The notes under the pieces: model-generated
The model's database searches: none
What the model was told of the DNA's origin: nothing
Seen by the model: the letters and a program-made list of their open reading frames with translations, nothing else
From: Rotaria sp. Silwood1
Lineage: Eukaryota; Rotifera; Eurotatoria; Philodinida; Philodinidae
NCBI GenBank assembly: GCA_905250075.1
Contig: CAJNOP010000202.1
Location: forward strand, 127,763 to 191,762
DNA length: 64,000 nt
Reading direction: 5' to 3'
Shown here: positions 34,013 to 46,800 of the stretch, piece after piece
How the letters are laid out: the number at the start of each line of letters is the position of its first letter
How positions within the stretch are numbered: the first letter of the stretch is position 1
Made by a program: the position numbers and the translations under genes

Positions 34013-37000
34013 TTGTAAACCTTGCTTTGCAAAACAAATTTTCCGATTTTTTCGATATAACTTTCGCGTACAAAAATAGCAGTTGTGTGTTCAAGTAGAG
34101 AAAAAATGACAAAGTTGAAAAGTCTTGTGTTTAACAGACCTATAATCAGATAATACTGTTTATTAAATCAAGCAATCAACACTGGTAATACAGACACTTG
34201 ATTACAGAAATGGTTTGTCAGTTGAAAAAAATTAAAAAGATACACTGACTAGTTGTAAAGTCATACAATCATTCAGGGCTGTCGCGAAGGGTTAAAGATT
34301 GGGGGGGGGTTGAAAAATTTTTCGAATATTTGTCAAAAACTTCTATAAATTATCGGCATTTTGAAAAAAATTTTGGAAATTTTTCGAAAATTTTTCAAGA
34401 TTTTTGGAAATTTTTCAAGATTTTTGAAAATTTTTGGTGAGTTTTTGAAAGTTTTTCGAAATTTTTTGAAAATTTTCGAAGATTTTTGGAAATTTTTGAA
34501 AATTATTCCGAAATTTTTGAGTATTTAATAAAAATTTTTAAAAACCATCAAGGAGAAAAACAAAATTTCCGAAGATTGGGGGGGTGTGACCCCCCCCTCC
34601 CCCCCCCCGGTCGCGACAGCCCTGCAATCATTAATTCTTGCTCATGTAGATTTTCATTCGAAAAATGTGTCACTTCCTAGTTACTTTACTTAGCCTTACA
34701 ATTGATACTCATGAATATTCTACGTCTACGTCATATACGCTCGTGTGAATAAAAATATTTTTGACTATCGAAAGGACATGCATTCAGCCATGACTAAAAA
34801 TATAGTGAGTCATGTCCATATATGAATAACCCTGACTGTAATTGCAAATGTGCATCACAAAAAAATAAATGAGCGAATCGCGGTGTATTTTTGCACAATA
34901 TACGTCGTACCATCAATGTTTTAACTAAAAGTTTGAAAGAAAGTATTAATTCACGGCTCATCTCCACTTTTTTCATGCTTCATTCGAAAAAAAAGGTACT
35001 TTTAAGATGTTGGACGTACCTTGGGTACTTTGTTTTTGTTCGAGATACTTACCAATAAAAGCACTGCGTGCCATTTTCATTTGTGACAAAACAGGGAAGA
35101 AAACCTGCTCGATGATTTTCTTCTCCAATAAATGCAATACAAGGAAAGATGCCGATGTTTATGACATAACGAATATGAAACTAAACAGCTTTCAGCAACA
35201 GTTAATTGTATTGCATAATATTTTAATTTATAAGAATTTCAATGAAATTAGAACTTTTTTCTCAATTATTAGGGTGTGGGTGTTGGTGGGTGAGACGTTG
35301 AAAAAAAAATACCCAAACCCACGTCCATACTCCATAACTTACAGCACATATCTTGTACACTTAACTGACGAATACATAAGTAAAAAAAAATGGTTTTACA
35401 TTACATAGTGAACGTCTTATCATTATTATATTTATGGATCGTCCCTCGTAATCTACCAGTATACAACGGAATCAAGTGAAAATATACGACACAAAAAACT
35501 GAAATGAGAACGAATATTCGAATGAAAATTAGTCTCTAGATTTTGACGTTCTTCATTCATTACTATTCACTTGAATGACGCCTGTATTGATACAAATTAG
35601 GAAAACACATGTTTTAAATATCTCGAAAGTACGGTAATATGCTGTAGAACACTATCTGACAATATTATTATATAATATTCTTCTTAAGCTCTAATTAACA
35701 TCTAATGCAAATATCTTACAGTTACACTGTTTATACTGATTCCTCGTTTTTGAGCGTAAATTTGTGCCGATGCCCCATAGCTTGCTGAGATGGAGGAAAG
35801 CAGAAAACGATTCGTGGGTAGTGAGGTATTTAGTATTTTGACAGGTCGAACTCTTCGATGAGTTACTCAAATGTTTGGACTCTGTAGAGTGAAGGAGCAT
35901 GTGACAGACTTTATCTTACATGGTTTCAATCGTTCAGAAGGGTCAAAGCTTCGATGATGAGGCTTAACACCCTCTTAACCCTAGTTTATGCCACTATTCG
36001 TAAGTGTGGCCTTTCATTCACCAGAGTAGGCAATATTCAAGGTCAGAAACGAGTAATCTATTAGATTACTTCTCTCATAAGATAGAATAAAAGCTTATCT
36101 TTATTCAAATACGATTTCATAATGAAACTAAAAATCGACTTCGCAAACAAAAAAAATTGAAGAAAAATACAAATAATCTAGACAAAAAAAAACAAAGACT
36201 GTTTTATCTATAAAGCGTTTCTATGAATGTATATTTATGACAGCATTTAAAAAGACTACATACACGGATCTGTTACCACTTTCTCTCATAGATTAATTGA
36301 AATTAGAAGACAAGACTCTTCTTCTTTTATAATCAATTAGATAAATAAATGAGTTTTCATACAGTAGAAATAGTTTCAATGTGGATCATTACTTGCGATT
36401 TCAGCAGAAAAATCATCGATGAGTCGTAATCAATCAACAATTTCGTGACAACAAGAATGGTTTAGTAATGCATTTTGTTTGATACTTTTTTCCAGATATT
36501 AAAGCAACCATTTCCCAAGAAGAATTACTTCAAAACTATTTTTAGCATTAGATGGTTTCTTATATTCTGAAGATTTGTACTAACTATATATTAGTGGACT
36601 CATTAGAACCAATACAAAACATAGGAAAACAAGCCATTGTCTGTTGTACAGGCGATTCATCTCGTCTTACTACAAAAACTATTTAAAACTCTAGTACTTT
36701 CATTCATTTTTCTTATATAAGTTCACTGATTTAAGCTGACCCATTATTTCTACATAAGCCTAAAGAAAAAAAAAACGGGCACATCGATATCGCAACGATC
36801 GACAGTAAATATCGGCTGACTGGCAAAAAACGACCAATATAAAATCTATCTCAATTCTATCTATGTTTTCTTCTACTCTTGAAAGAAAAGCCATTGATTT
36901 TTTATTATTTCTCTAGGATGACATTTGTACATTGTAATGATAAACATGAAGAAAAGACATACTTTTTAAAAGTAGTTCTTATTAGCTTTGACGTATCGTA

Positions 37001-37479
37001 TTATAGTAAGTTTCCAGGATATGATCAATAAAATCATTCTATCGACAATTTTGCATTTTCAATAAACATGCAATAACAAGAAACCTATGAGAATAAATAC
37101 TATGCATACAAATTTGTCTAATTTTTCTATGATTTAATAGCTCTACTGATGTACTTTCAAATGAAAAGATAACTAAAATGATAAGCTATTCAATAACTAC
37201 TAATCGATAGAAAGTTTTCTAATTATCAAATTAATTGTTTGCGAAAGCTACAAAATATGTGACAGAAATAACAAAACATTAATTTCACAGATGAAACTCG
37301 AGTAGGACACTAGTTTTTCGCACCTAAAATTACTCGATATATGAACAGATAAAATATTTGAAGAAAATTGATCTTGTGCCTAGAAAAAAACTTGATATCT
37401 GTTTTGAAACCAAAGGTTACGATTATACTATTACATAGAAAAAATAATTTGTTGTTGTTATTAAAATGTCCTTCTGGAA
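34013..37479. other. Gene-free stretch holding a hAT-type MITE
   Basis: The hAT-type MITE at 34274-34624 is listed separately. Beyond it I see no supported gene. The 133-residue open frame at 35007-35408 has no recognisable domain. A short G-rich/C-rich inverted pair lies at 35272-35330 (one TGTGGG, then CCCAAACCCAC), similar in style to the tract at 2.2 kb. Confidence 0.5.
34274..34624. mobile_element. hAT-type MITE with perfect 8 bp target duplication
   Basis: The element is 351 bp long and bounded by perfect 14 bp inverted ends: CAGGGCTGTCGCGA at the left and TCGCGACAGCCCTG at the right. Both sides carry CAATCATT (34266-34273 and 34625-34632), a perfect 8 bp target duplication, the hallmark of the hAT superfamily together with the CAGGG end. 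The interior is a string of diverged AAATTTTTCAAGATTTTTGG-like repeats between a G run and a C run. It has no open frame and is non-autonomous. The perfect duplication suggests a fairly recent insertion. Confidence 0.92.
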
Positions 37480-40400
37480 TAAATTTTACATAATTTTATT
37501 ATTGTGTTATTCGATATACATTTCATTATAACGAAACATCACAGACGTCATGAATCGTCAATTGAAAAATCTTTTTCAATACGAATTCTATTCATTATTG
37601 CTATTCCGATCGAAATTTTTTCTATTGTTTCTTTAACAGAGCCGATTTTGTGCTGCCGTACAGAAAATCGACAAAAAAAACAATTTTGAGATTGCAAAAC
37701 AAGAGAAAAAAAGTTGTGAGTATTTTTCATAAATGCTTACTAGTGGCCGAACCAGGACGGGTGGGTATCAATGAAATCATCGAAGTCTGCGAGTGATAAA
37801 TTTTTATATTGCTGAATTCGATATAGAGACTATAAATATTAAATAGAATAAAGTATAGTGAAAAAGAATTTTTTCGATGATTGACGGTGGATATAAAATT
37901 GATTTTGAGAAAAGCATGAAAATTTTGTTATCTGTATTTGATCGATTTATCATCAAACATCGAAATGAAATATGATGATATCATATGTTGACTACTAAAA
38001 TTAATTAAGGTACACAGTGCTATAATTCTAGTAACATATTTAGCTAATAAAACGTACTGATACTCATACCTTTTTCTTGAGACTTCTCCTTAGAATCGCT
38101 GAATAATATGACTATAGAAAACTTGAGAAACTATTAGTACATCTCTGCTAAACATTTCAAAATTCAAACATGTTCTATGACTATTTATATTAAACACCTC
38201 TATTGACATGGCTGTATGTTTAACTCTAAAAAGCCTATTGGATTAAAATATACTTATTCAAGGAGAAGTTCCGATCTTAGGCAATATTTTGATGAGTCTC
38301 TGAAACTTAATCATAATGAAAAGTAGGCGAGAGTTTCATAATTAAAAGAAAAGAATCATTTAAAAGAAAAGCATTTTATTGAGATGATTAAATTGAAAAA
38401 CAACAAAAGACAATACACAGAAGTAAGAACAGTACGTGCCTGTGATCTATCGAAATTGTATAGATTAGAAATAACTTAGAAGCGACATATATTCTTTTAA
38501 TCCTGCCTATTATTATAGTCTAGATTTTGTTAACACTAGGATAATAGATTGTTAGTAAATGAGACTTTGACCAGTTACAGTAGCTTCCATTAGATATGTT
38601 TTTTTAAAGTTAAAATTTGTCTTGAGTACAACTGAAAAAAGAAACTTTTATGATGCTGTAAACACTTTAGTCATCCTATCGATAAAAAATTAACTTTAAA
38701 ACTTATTAGCAAAGCGAATATGAATGAAAGTTTAAATGTTAATGTAAAGCACATATTAATTATATCGAGATAAAAGTTAAGAATTATGATAACAAAAAAT
38801 TTATTTTCTTATTTTGAATTTTTCGTCTTATATTTGAATCTATTAATTTTCGTATTGACCAGTTATCAGTGATCGCTTTTTTTCCGAGCATTTGTTGTTC
38901 AATATGTACTCCAATGTTAAACGAAGAGACATAGTTCTTTGTTCAACGCAGAATAATACAGTACAAGATCGATTAATAACCTCGAGCTCTGCTTTATTGT
39001 ATTCTTATACCATTTTTTTCGATGCGTAGTCAAATAAGTGATATAGACAAGAATACAAGCTTTTTATTAAGACTCAGGGAGGCTAGGCTGGAATGGTGAA
39101 CTAAAAATTCTTTCCTTTTCGATCTCTGATCTTTATATTTATATTAATTTTTTTGAAAATATACTATACAATTTGTATATATTTTATTTCATTTGAAACT
39201 TTAAGATAATGTTCTATTCGTTTTTTAGATTTTTTGCCAAATATTACTGCGACGTTGAACTGAACGTAGAAATATATAAAGAGTTAATTCCTACTCATTA
39301 ATCAACTCTATATTTGAATTACAATATCGTACGAAATGGTGATTATACACTTTCTTTCCACTACTCATTAGCTGATAAGTTTAAAACAAAATGAACGGTC
39401 AGGGTCTAACTTTTATAGGACTATCAAAGTATGAGTACGAAAAATTTTCCTAAACCGATTTAGTTTTTCAAAAAATTCGAATCGGACCGTGTCAAGACTT
39501 ATAATAAAATAATGAAGTTATTAGAGTATGAGTTTTAGATAGGATCGATTCGCATTTGTTTTTTGAAATCTAAATAATTTCGATTCGAAACCAAAACGAT
39601 CCGATCTCTTCTATGTATACTGTATCGGTGAAAATGGGATATGATGAAATTAGAAAATATTATTGATCTATAAATAACATACAACCAGAGTCTCAGAATA
39701 TCATTAAGCATAATGACAAACAGAAATATGATGCTTGTTATTTTATCAATATTTTTACAATAATATTTACCTCTAAGTTTAAATTTATTTTGAAAAAATA
39801 AAAAATTTAATCGGAGCAACGTATCCAATAAAAAAAACGCTTGTGTATTAGTTTAACTGCTGTTTTAATTAAGTTTTTATTAAAAATAGTCAATATTTGA
39901 TGAAAAATAATTAATTTTGACATCTTAATCTTATTACAACTAAACGACTATTTTATAGAAATATATTCATGATTATCATCTTAATTACGTTACGATAATG
40001 AATAAACAGTCAATATGATGTCAAAAACATATTTCTGTTTGCGTTCTGATTGTAAAATAAATCAAGCGATCTTGATTATAATTAAAAGATTTCGTAATTC
40101 TTCAACAATAAAGTCATATGTAAATATTTACATATTCTGGTAGCAAAGACTTGAATGAATCTGATATGTTTTGTCAAATAATAGTTTAGACGGTTTTTTT
40201 CAGGGATTAGCAGACATCGGAGAAGACTCCCTGTCAGAAGCCAACGATAATGCTCTCAACATGTTTTTTTAAGATTTTTAATCAATCAAATAGCAATTGG
40301 TATAGTGTGTTTGCTTATACAAAGTTTCACAATATCCCTGGAACTCTTCAAAATGTAATAAGCCTCTACGTCATCGTTAGTCAAAAACTATTGAAAAAGT

Positions 40401-41499
40401 TGGACGATATCCATTTTTTGACATGAATTAATTTAATCTTAACAAAACATAGAGAAGATTTATTTAACGAAAACAGTTGACAAGATATTCAGAAAATGAA
40501 AACAATCCCAGCTTGACAAATACTGATATTACCATTCAAGAAAAAAAAATGAATTATTAAAATCGAAGAACGAAAAAAAAAGAGGAAAGAACAAAACATA
40601 CCAAATGAGTTTTGATATTTATAAAAAAAAACATTATAATCAAATTTTTTCCATCAAATTGAAATAATATCGATGCTATTAACTGATCGATTTAAGGTAT
40701 ATAGAATAAACGTTTTTTTCCTTCATATTATATCGACTTAGTTCATATATATCTATTCTATACGGGAGATCGAACTCCATTAGTTAGCTTCTTCATCTTC
40801 ACCCAAAAGTTTCAAAGTTTATATATATATATATATATATATATTCATCGATCTCTTTTTTCTTACAGAGCATTTTATAGATTGCTTTAGTAGAAATTTG
40901 AGAATGAATGGGAAAGAAAAGTCAAGAACATGTCAGAATAGAATATGAACAAGAAGTATCTATTGTAGATAACTTATTTTTATTCTCTTATCGACTTTAA
41001 TATAATTTTTTAACGAAAGAGAAACGGAGAAGTTTTATATTTCGAACTACTCTTCGTAGTTCGAGTTATAAATTTCTATTAGAAAACATGTCATAACAGT
41101 TTTATTAGTTTGTCATCCGTTTCGGATACAGAAATGAATACATGACAACTTGTTTTTTTATTCTGCAAAGTAGACAACCAATTTGTTAGCCGTCCTGCAT
41201 TCCACTTATTCCTTTGCACATTAAAATATATTGAAAATCTTGTTAACGAACAATTTACTCAAAGATAATACAAAGAATTTTTTTGTAAATTTTCTCGATC
41301 AAGATTAAACCATCTTTGCTTGTTTAATTAAATGTATTCCAAAAAAAAAACTATTTCTTGTTTGCTTCTTGTAGAAATAGTCAATATAAATTGAATAGTC
41401 CCTGATAAGAATAGATTTCGTTTTTTGCTAATATTTATAAAAGTTATTTAACGAGTCAATTCTTGCGTTATGTCAATTAACTATAAAGGTCAAATAATA
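37480..41499. repeat. Segmental duplication, copy A flank (upstream of mucin-like gene 1)
   Basis: This gene-free upstream flank of mucin-like gene 1 is present again, diverged, upstream of gene 2. Matching parts are about 37500-37740 against 54250-54500, 39345-39960 against 54800-55300, and 40580-41460 against 55440-56345. A further copy of about 38780-39990 lies at 45600-46900. Shared words include GAATAATACAGTACAA, TAATTTTCGTAT, CTGATAAGTTTAAAACAAAATGAA and CGAACTCCATTAGT. Identity is clearly visible but far from complete, so the duplication is old. No coding sequence is apparent in the flank. Confidence 0.7.
40821..40844. repeat. (AT)12 microsatellite
   Basis: Twelve uninterrupted AT dinucleotides lie within the duplicated flank. 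The matching place in the other copy (about 55660-55670) lacks the run, so it expanded after the duplication. Confidence 0.9.
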
Positions 41500-43840
41500 A
41501 TGGAGGTAGCACTCTTTTTTTGCTTACATGAAACTTGTAATCATTACTGTCAAAACTTTAACAGCCACTTGCTCTCTCTGTTCACTATTCAATCATTAAA
41601 GAATTGTTTACTTATGTAACGATTGTTGCGAATCATAGGGTTATCGACAATACCTTTTATGGATCCTAATTTTTGCAAGTTTGTATCTTGCTAATGGATT
41701 TCCAACTAATGAAGGTATGCTTTGTTTTAATTTATATTTTATCTAAAACTAATTTTCGTATTAATATTATAGAAACTTCTGCAAAAAATTCGTTTTCTAA
41801 CCTTCAAGAGCATTACAGACGCCTAGACTCTCGTGCCGACATTTGTCCTGATTCATGTAGCTGTGTATGTCCTACGACCACCACCACAACGACTGAATCG
41901 ACGACATCAACTTCTACAACAACTACTACAACAACAACAACAACCTCAACATCAACCTCTACAACAACTTCATCAACTTCATCAACAACCGAATCGACAA
42001 CATCAACAACAGCAACAACANNNNNNNNNNACTTCATCAACAACCTCAACATCAACCTCTACAACAACTACAACAACCGAATCGACAACATCAACAACAA
42101 CCACAACCACAACATCAACAACAACTACGGACACATCGACGACGTCAACAACAACATCTACAACTTCTACGTCTACTACATCAACTTCTACAACAACAAC
42201 ATCAACAGAAACTACATCATCAAGTGAGTAGAATGAACAACAAAATTAAAACAATTATTATAGGTTGAAATCTATCTCTAAGAACTTTCAGGGACGATCT
42301 GAATATTTTCAGATTTGAGTTATTGGTTGATTCTTCACGAGAAAACTTAACTGTATATCGACAATTGCTAAGAAAGTCATGTTATTGATTGTTTTGAATA
42401 GTAACAAATTGAATCATAGACATCTGCATCAAAGTGTTAATATAGATAGTGTTTCTTTTTCCATCCATATATTTTTCACATTATCTTCAGGACTTTATAT
42501 AGATTCATGTTCGAAGTTTCTATTGTCTTTCAACAATCATTCTAACTAAACCTATAAAATTCTTATTAGGAATCTGATACTTTTCTTTTTATAAAAATGC
42601 ACTATTGATGCATCCTCGATTAGTATCATTCTATGCTCGGTTTTTTCTCTAAAAATAGCAACTACAACATCTACAAGTTCAACGTCAACAACCAGCACTT
42701 CCACCTCAACTAGCAGTACCAGTACTACTACATCTACAACAACGACTACTACCACTTCTACTACGACTACGACTAGTAAGTTAAAAACTTGTCCAAGAGT
42801 CTTTGTAACTCCCCCACCTCCCCACGGTAATAGAAGACCCCAGGTCTTTTATCATGTCTCAACGTAAAACTTTTCCAGCGGGGTCTTGTATTATGTCCCA
42901 TATCTTTTCCCAATTTTTAATTAAAAGGGTTTTCCAGAAAATCGACGCGACTTTCAGGATTTGCACAAGGATTTTGAGGATTTTAAAGACTTATGAATAA
43001 TTTTGGACTCACTTTCGTAAGATTCCTGGCTTAAAATCCTAAAAACAGAGCATATTTTCACAGAAATCCACTAATTAAAGCTCCTAACTAACAAAAAATT
43101 AATTAATTAAAGGTGGGTCGTCTGTTGTGGGGAAGGGTTTACTTAAACTGAAGTTGCTATTGATTAAAAACCATTTTTAGTTAACTGAACTCTTCATCAA
43201 CTTTGTTTTCTAATTGGTATTTGAATAGAAATATTCTTACATCTAGAGTATGAATGCTTATTCAAAGTTGAATAGTGTTCACTACTTTATCTAGCATGTC
43301 ATAGAATAATTTGACATTTCTGGTTAACCAATGATTGAAAAATTCACATATATACATATCTATAACATTTATTAGCTACTACAACAACTACAACAACGCG
43401 CTGCTTTGATATATGCTGGCAAGAGGATTGTGAAACAGGTGCCAATACTAGCATACCTTGTCCTAGTACGACGTTTTCACTATCATCATCTACAACAACA
43501 TCCAATAATCCATCAATACCATCAAGTACAACCAATGATAGTAGTTCATCAACACCATCAACAACGATAACTTCTAGTGGTTCCTCATCACTAAACTGTC
43601 AAAACCTTGAAGATGAACTAAGACGAGTAAAATTAGGTTTAGGTATTGGTTTAGGCTCTGGTATGTTGATAACGAGTGCATTGGCAATTGGTACTTATAT
43701 CTATTTTTCTAGACGGTAAGAACATTGTTTCTATAGCAATAAGTTCGATTTCGAACTGTCTCGCTCTCTTTCTCTATTATAGTCTTGCACAAGTACCAGT
43801 GCCACCATCAGGAGAAGGACCACAAAACACTCGATTGTAA
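41500..43840 (+). CDS. Mucin-like single-pass membrane protein 1 (Thr/Ser-rich stalk)
   Basis: Proposed exons are 41500-41505 (Met-Glu only), 41639-41714, 41773-42223 (with a 10 N gap at 42021-42030), 42659-42775, 43376-43715 and 43783-43840. The product begins with a signal peptide (YLLWILIFASLYLANG). A short Cys-containing head follows (DICPDSCSCVCP), then a long stalk of almost only Thr and Ser, a second Cys segment (RCFDICWQEDC), a membrane span (LGLGIGLGSGMLITSALAIG) and a short cytoplasmic tail ending NTRL. Such stalks are normally densely O-glycosylated, giving a rigid cell-surface coat. The frame changes across the gap, so the 10 N are not the true length. The first exon is the least certain. 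An AATAAA lies at 43886-43891. It is a paralogue of the gene at 56436-57700. Confidence 0.75.
42021..42030. other. Assembly gap (10 N) inside a Thr/Ser repeat
   Basis: Ten N interrupt the repetitive stalk-coding exon. Translation continues in a different frame after them, so the gap size is nominal. The repeat itself probably defeated assembly. Confidence 0.9.
42805..43142. mobile_element. Possible small insertion element in a mucin gene intron
   Basis: This segment of about 338 bp has imperfect inverted ends: GTAACTCCCCCACCTCCCCAC at the left (first 20 bases significant) and, reverse-complemented, GTAAACCCTTCCCCAC then AGACGACCC at the right. It sits in the 600 bp intron of mucin-like gene 1. 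The equivalent intron of gene 2 is only 294 bp and lacks it, which fits an insertion after duplication. No target duplication was clear. Confidence 0.4.
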
Positions 43841-46800
43841 TATTATACTGTCCAGTTCAAAAGATATTGACTTTTATATTTGAACAATAAAACAATTATA
43901 TAATGACATGTTTTTACAACGGGATTTTATTTTACTCAAGAATATTCGATTAATAAAATGTTTATATTTTGTTAAACATGATTTAAAAGCAGTGTTAAAG
44001 AATATAGAGTAGAAATTTTGAATTCAACCACCTTTCCACAGACCGTAACAGACGTTTTTGATGCATAATTATCGATTATATATCACTAGCCTCTCATGAA
44101 AGTATATAAACTACTTCCTTTTTGCAGTTCTACACTAACAATCTTCATAGTGATTATTATCCTAATTTTGTAGCACATTTCGTTCGATTATGCATAGTTT
44201 TTCTCATACGCATACTAGGTGAAATACTACAGGTATCGAGAGATCGACATATGAAAGTCTTTATGATTGTTACTGTTGAATACTAATAAATTCAGTTCTC
44301 CATGGACTTTCATAGAATACACAATTTATCGTTTATTTCATTTAATATGATAGCGACACTCTTCCCCTCTTCCTCACCTAGAACAATAGCTTTTTTTTAT
44401 CTTGTACACCTGAAAAAAATATTTATCCTAAATGAAATATAACGCCTCTTAAATGGTCGTAAACGGTTTGAAAACGGCTAATGTTAAGATGATCGTTTAC
44501 GGTACATCATAAAACGCCTAAATAATGCGATAAACGGTGTTCATTTACGTACCATCGAGAACGGCGGTCATTTCAAATGTTGTTTTTTTATCGTTATTAA
44601 ACCTTATTCCGTGTACTAATGAAAGTTCTTCGTTTACACATCATGCAACAGATGAAAGCACACATATTATTGTTTTTTCTTGAAATCTACTTAGAAAATT
44701 GATTTATTCATCGAAAATCCCAGTAACTAATTACTATGTGAATATACAAGTTCTCCGAAGATCTTATACTATCTGATTAGAAACTTTTGAACTCTTTGAT
44801 ATTACTTAGATTTCATCAGGATCTTTTTTTATAGAATAAATTTCGTCATCAACTTGAACTATATTGTAACTTATGTTGATTTCATCAGCTGTTTTCCATT
44901 TAGTAGTGTTGTCTGTTTCATTATACGTGAAGCAGATTGATTTCCATTTGATTCTAATCGTGCCTTTTTCCCTTCAGATAATTTTATTGATCAGGTTCAA
45001 TTATAAATTAGTTCCGTTAACATTAAATAATTTTTTTCTATTGTAAATTATTTTATTGTTTAGGGTAAATCGATTAGATGTTTAGGTCTTCAATCGGATT
45101 CGAGTAAGAAGCACATCCTTAAATATGACAAAACGTAATCCGTAGAAAGTAACTCACAATTACTGTGGTAGTACAAATCGATCTTCTATAGTATTTTTTG
45201 AATTTCTTCTATGCTTTCCTTCATATATTCTTGCTTTTTTTGTTAATCAGGTTTTGTCGTTTTATTCTCTATGAGCCTGAAATTAAAAAAATATATACGA
45301 CATCTCTTAAAGATAGGTTTCTTCTACTGGAGTGATTGTAGCTTGCTTTTACAGATTACATTTTAGTGTTATTAAAAGATGTGCTCGTTACTCAAAGGCA
45401 AACCATGATGAAACTTTTTTCAAACATACAGTTAAGAAGGCTACCAGCATAGATTCTGATTAGATGTTTTTGTTTTATTTGACATATGTTTTAGCGGATG
45501 TAAAACGAAGCGACGTGTTTCCAGGAACTTTTGCATTATCTCTTATATTAAAAATTGTTTTTCAATGATTCATTGTGTGTAAAGTAATTCTATGGAAATA
45601 TCTAGTAGCATTTTATCTTTGTTTTTGAGAGAAAAAAGTTATTTTCTTACTTTAAATTTTTCGACTTACATGTGAATCTATTAATTTTCGTATCAATAAA
45701 TTATCGACGATCGATATCCGTTCGAGTAGTTTTTGTTCAATCGACTTCGCTTTATATTTTCTTGAACATCTTTGGTTTAAGATTAAACAATGATTACTTA
45801 GTATGTGTGCTCAAATATTGAACGAAAACACTTAGTTCTTCGTTCGACAGAGAATAATACAGTACAAAATTGATTTAATAACCTTGAGCTGTTTTTTTTA
45901 TTGTATATTTTTGTCATTTGTATCTAATGTGTCGTCAAATAGATGACATGGACGACAAGAGTGCAAGCCTCTTATTAGGATCCAGCGAGACAATCCTGGA
46001 ACGGTCACAAAAAGTTCTACCTGCTTCGATCTCTAGTTTTCGTATTTATAGTATTTCTTTTTGAAAATACGTTGTTCATCTACGTTTCTTCATCAATATA
46101 AATACTAAATTTATAAAAATTAATCTTCTCTTCATCTGAATTACCATATTGTACGGAATGATGCACATATCATATGTTGTACTATTCAATAGCTGATAAG
46201 TTTAAAACAAAATGAATAGCCAGAATCTAATTTTTATAGAACTATCAAAACATGGGAACAAAAAAAAATAGCCAAACATATATACTCTGTAAAAAGAATG
46301 AAACGACAAGTTGTTAGATATGAACAGACTATAAAACTATTTATCAGAGATGGAATTGGTTCATGTGTTTTCTCTAAGCCGCTCGAATTTTTCAAAAAAG
46401 TTTGAATCGAACCGGATCAAAACTTACGATAGGGTGACGAAATTATTAGAGAGTATAAGTTTTAAATAGGATCGATTCGAAACCAAAACGATTTCATCTT
46501 TATTATGTATGCTTTGTCCATCAAAGCATGACATAATGAAATTAGACAATGGTATTGATTTAAGAATAATATCCTATCAGAATATCTGAACATCAACAAG
46601 GTTAATGACAAACAGAAATATAATGCGTGTTATTTTATCTATATTTTTAAAATCATATGTACCGCATAGTTTGAATTTGTTTTTACTTGCAAAAGAAAGT
46701 TAATCCGAACAAAGCATCAAATAAAAAAAGAAAACTCCGTTTTGTATTATATTAATGTCTACTTGTATTTGGTTTTTTTTTTATAAATTGTCAATATTTT

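Noticed and set aside
35007-35408. 133-codon plus-strand frame
   Set aside because: Long for this AT-rich DNA but with no domain, signal or exon context, and it runs across the small G-rich/C-rich repeat.
36490-36690. Coding-like phrases (for example TISQEELLQ and KQAIVCCTGDSS)
   Set aside because: Interrupted by stops and not recognisable; chance composition cannot be excluded.
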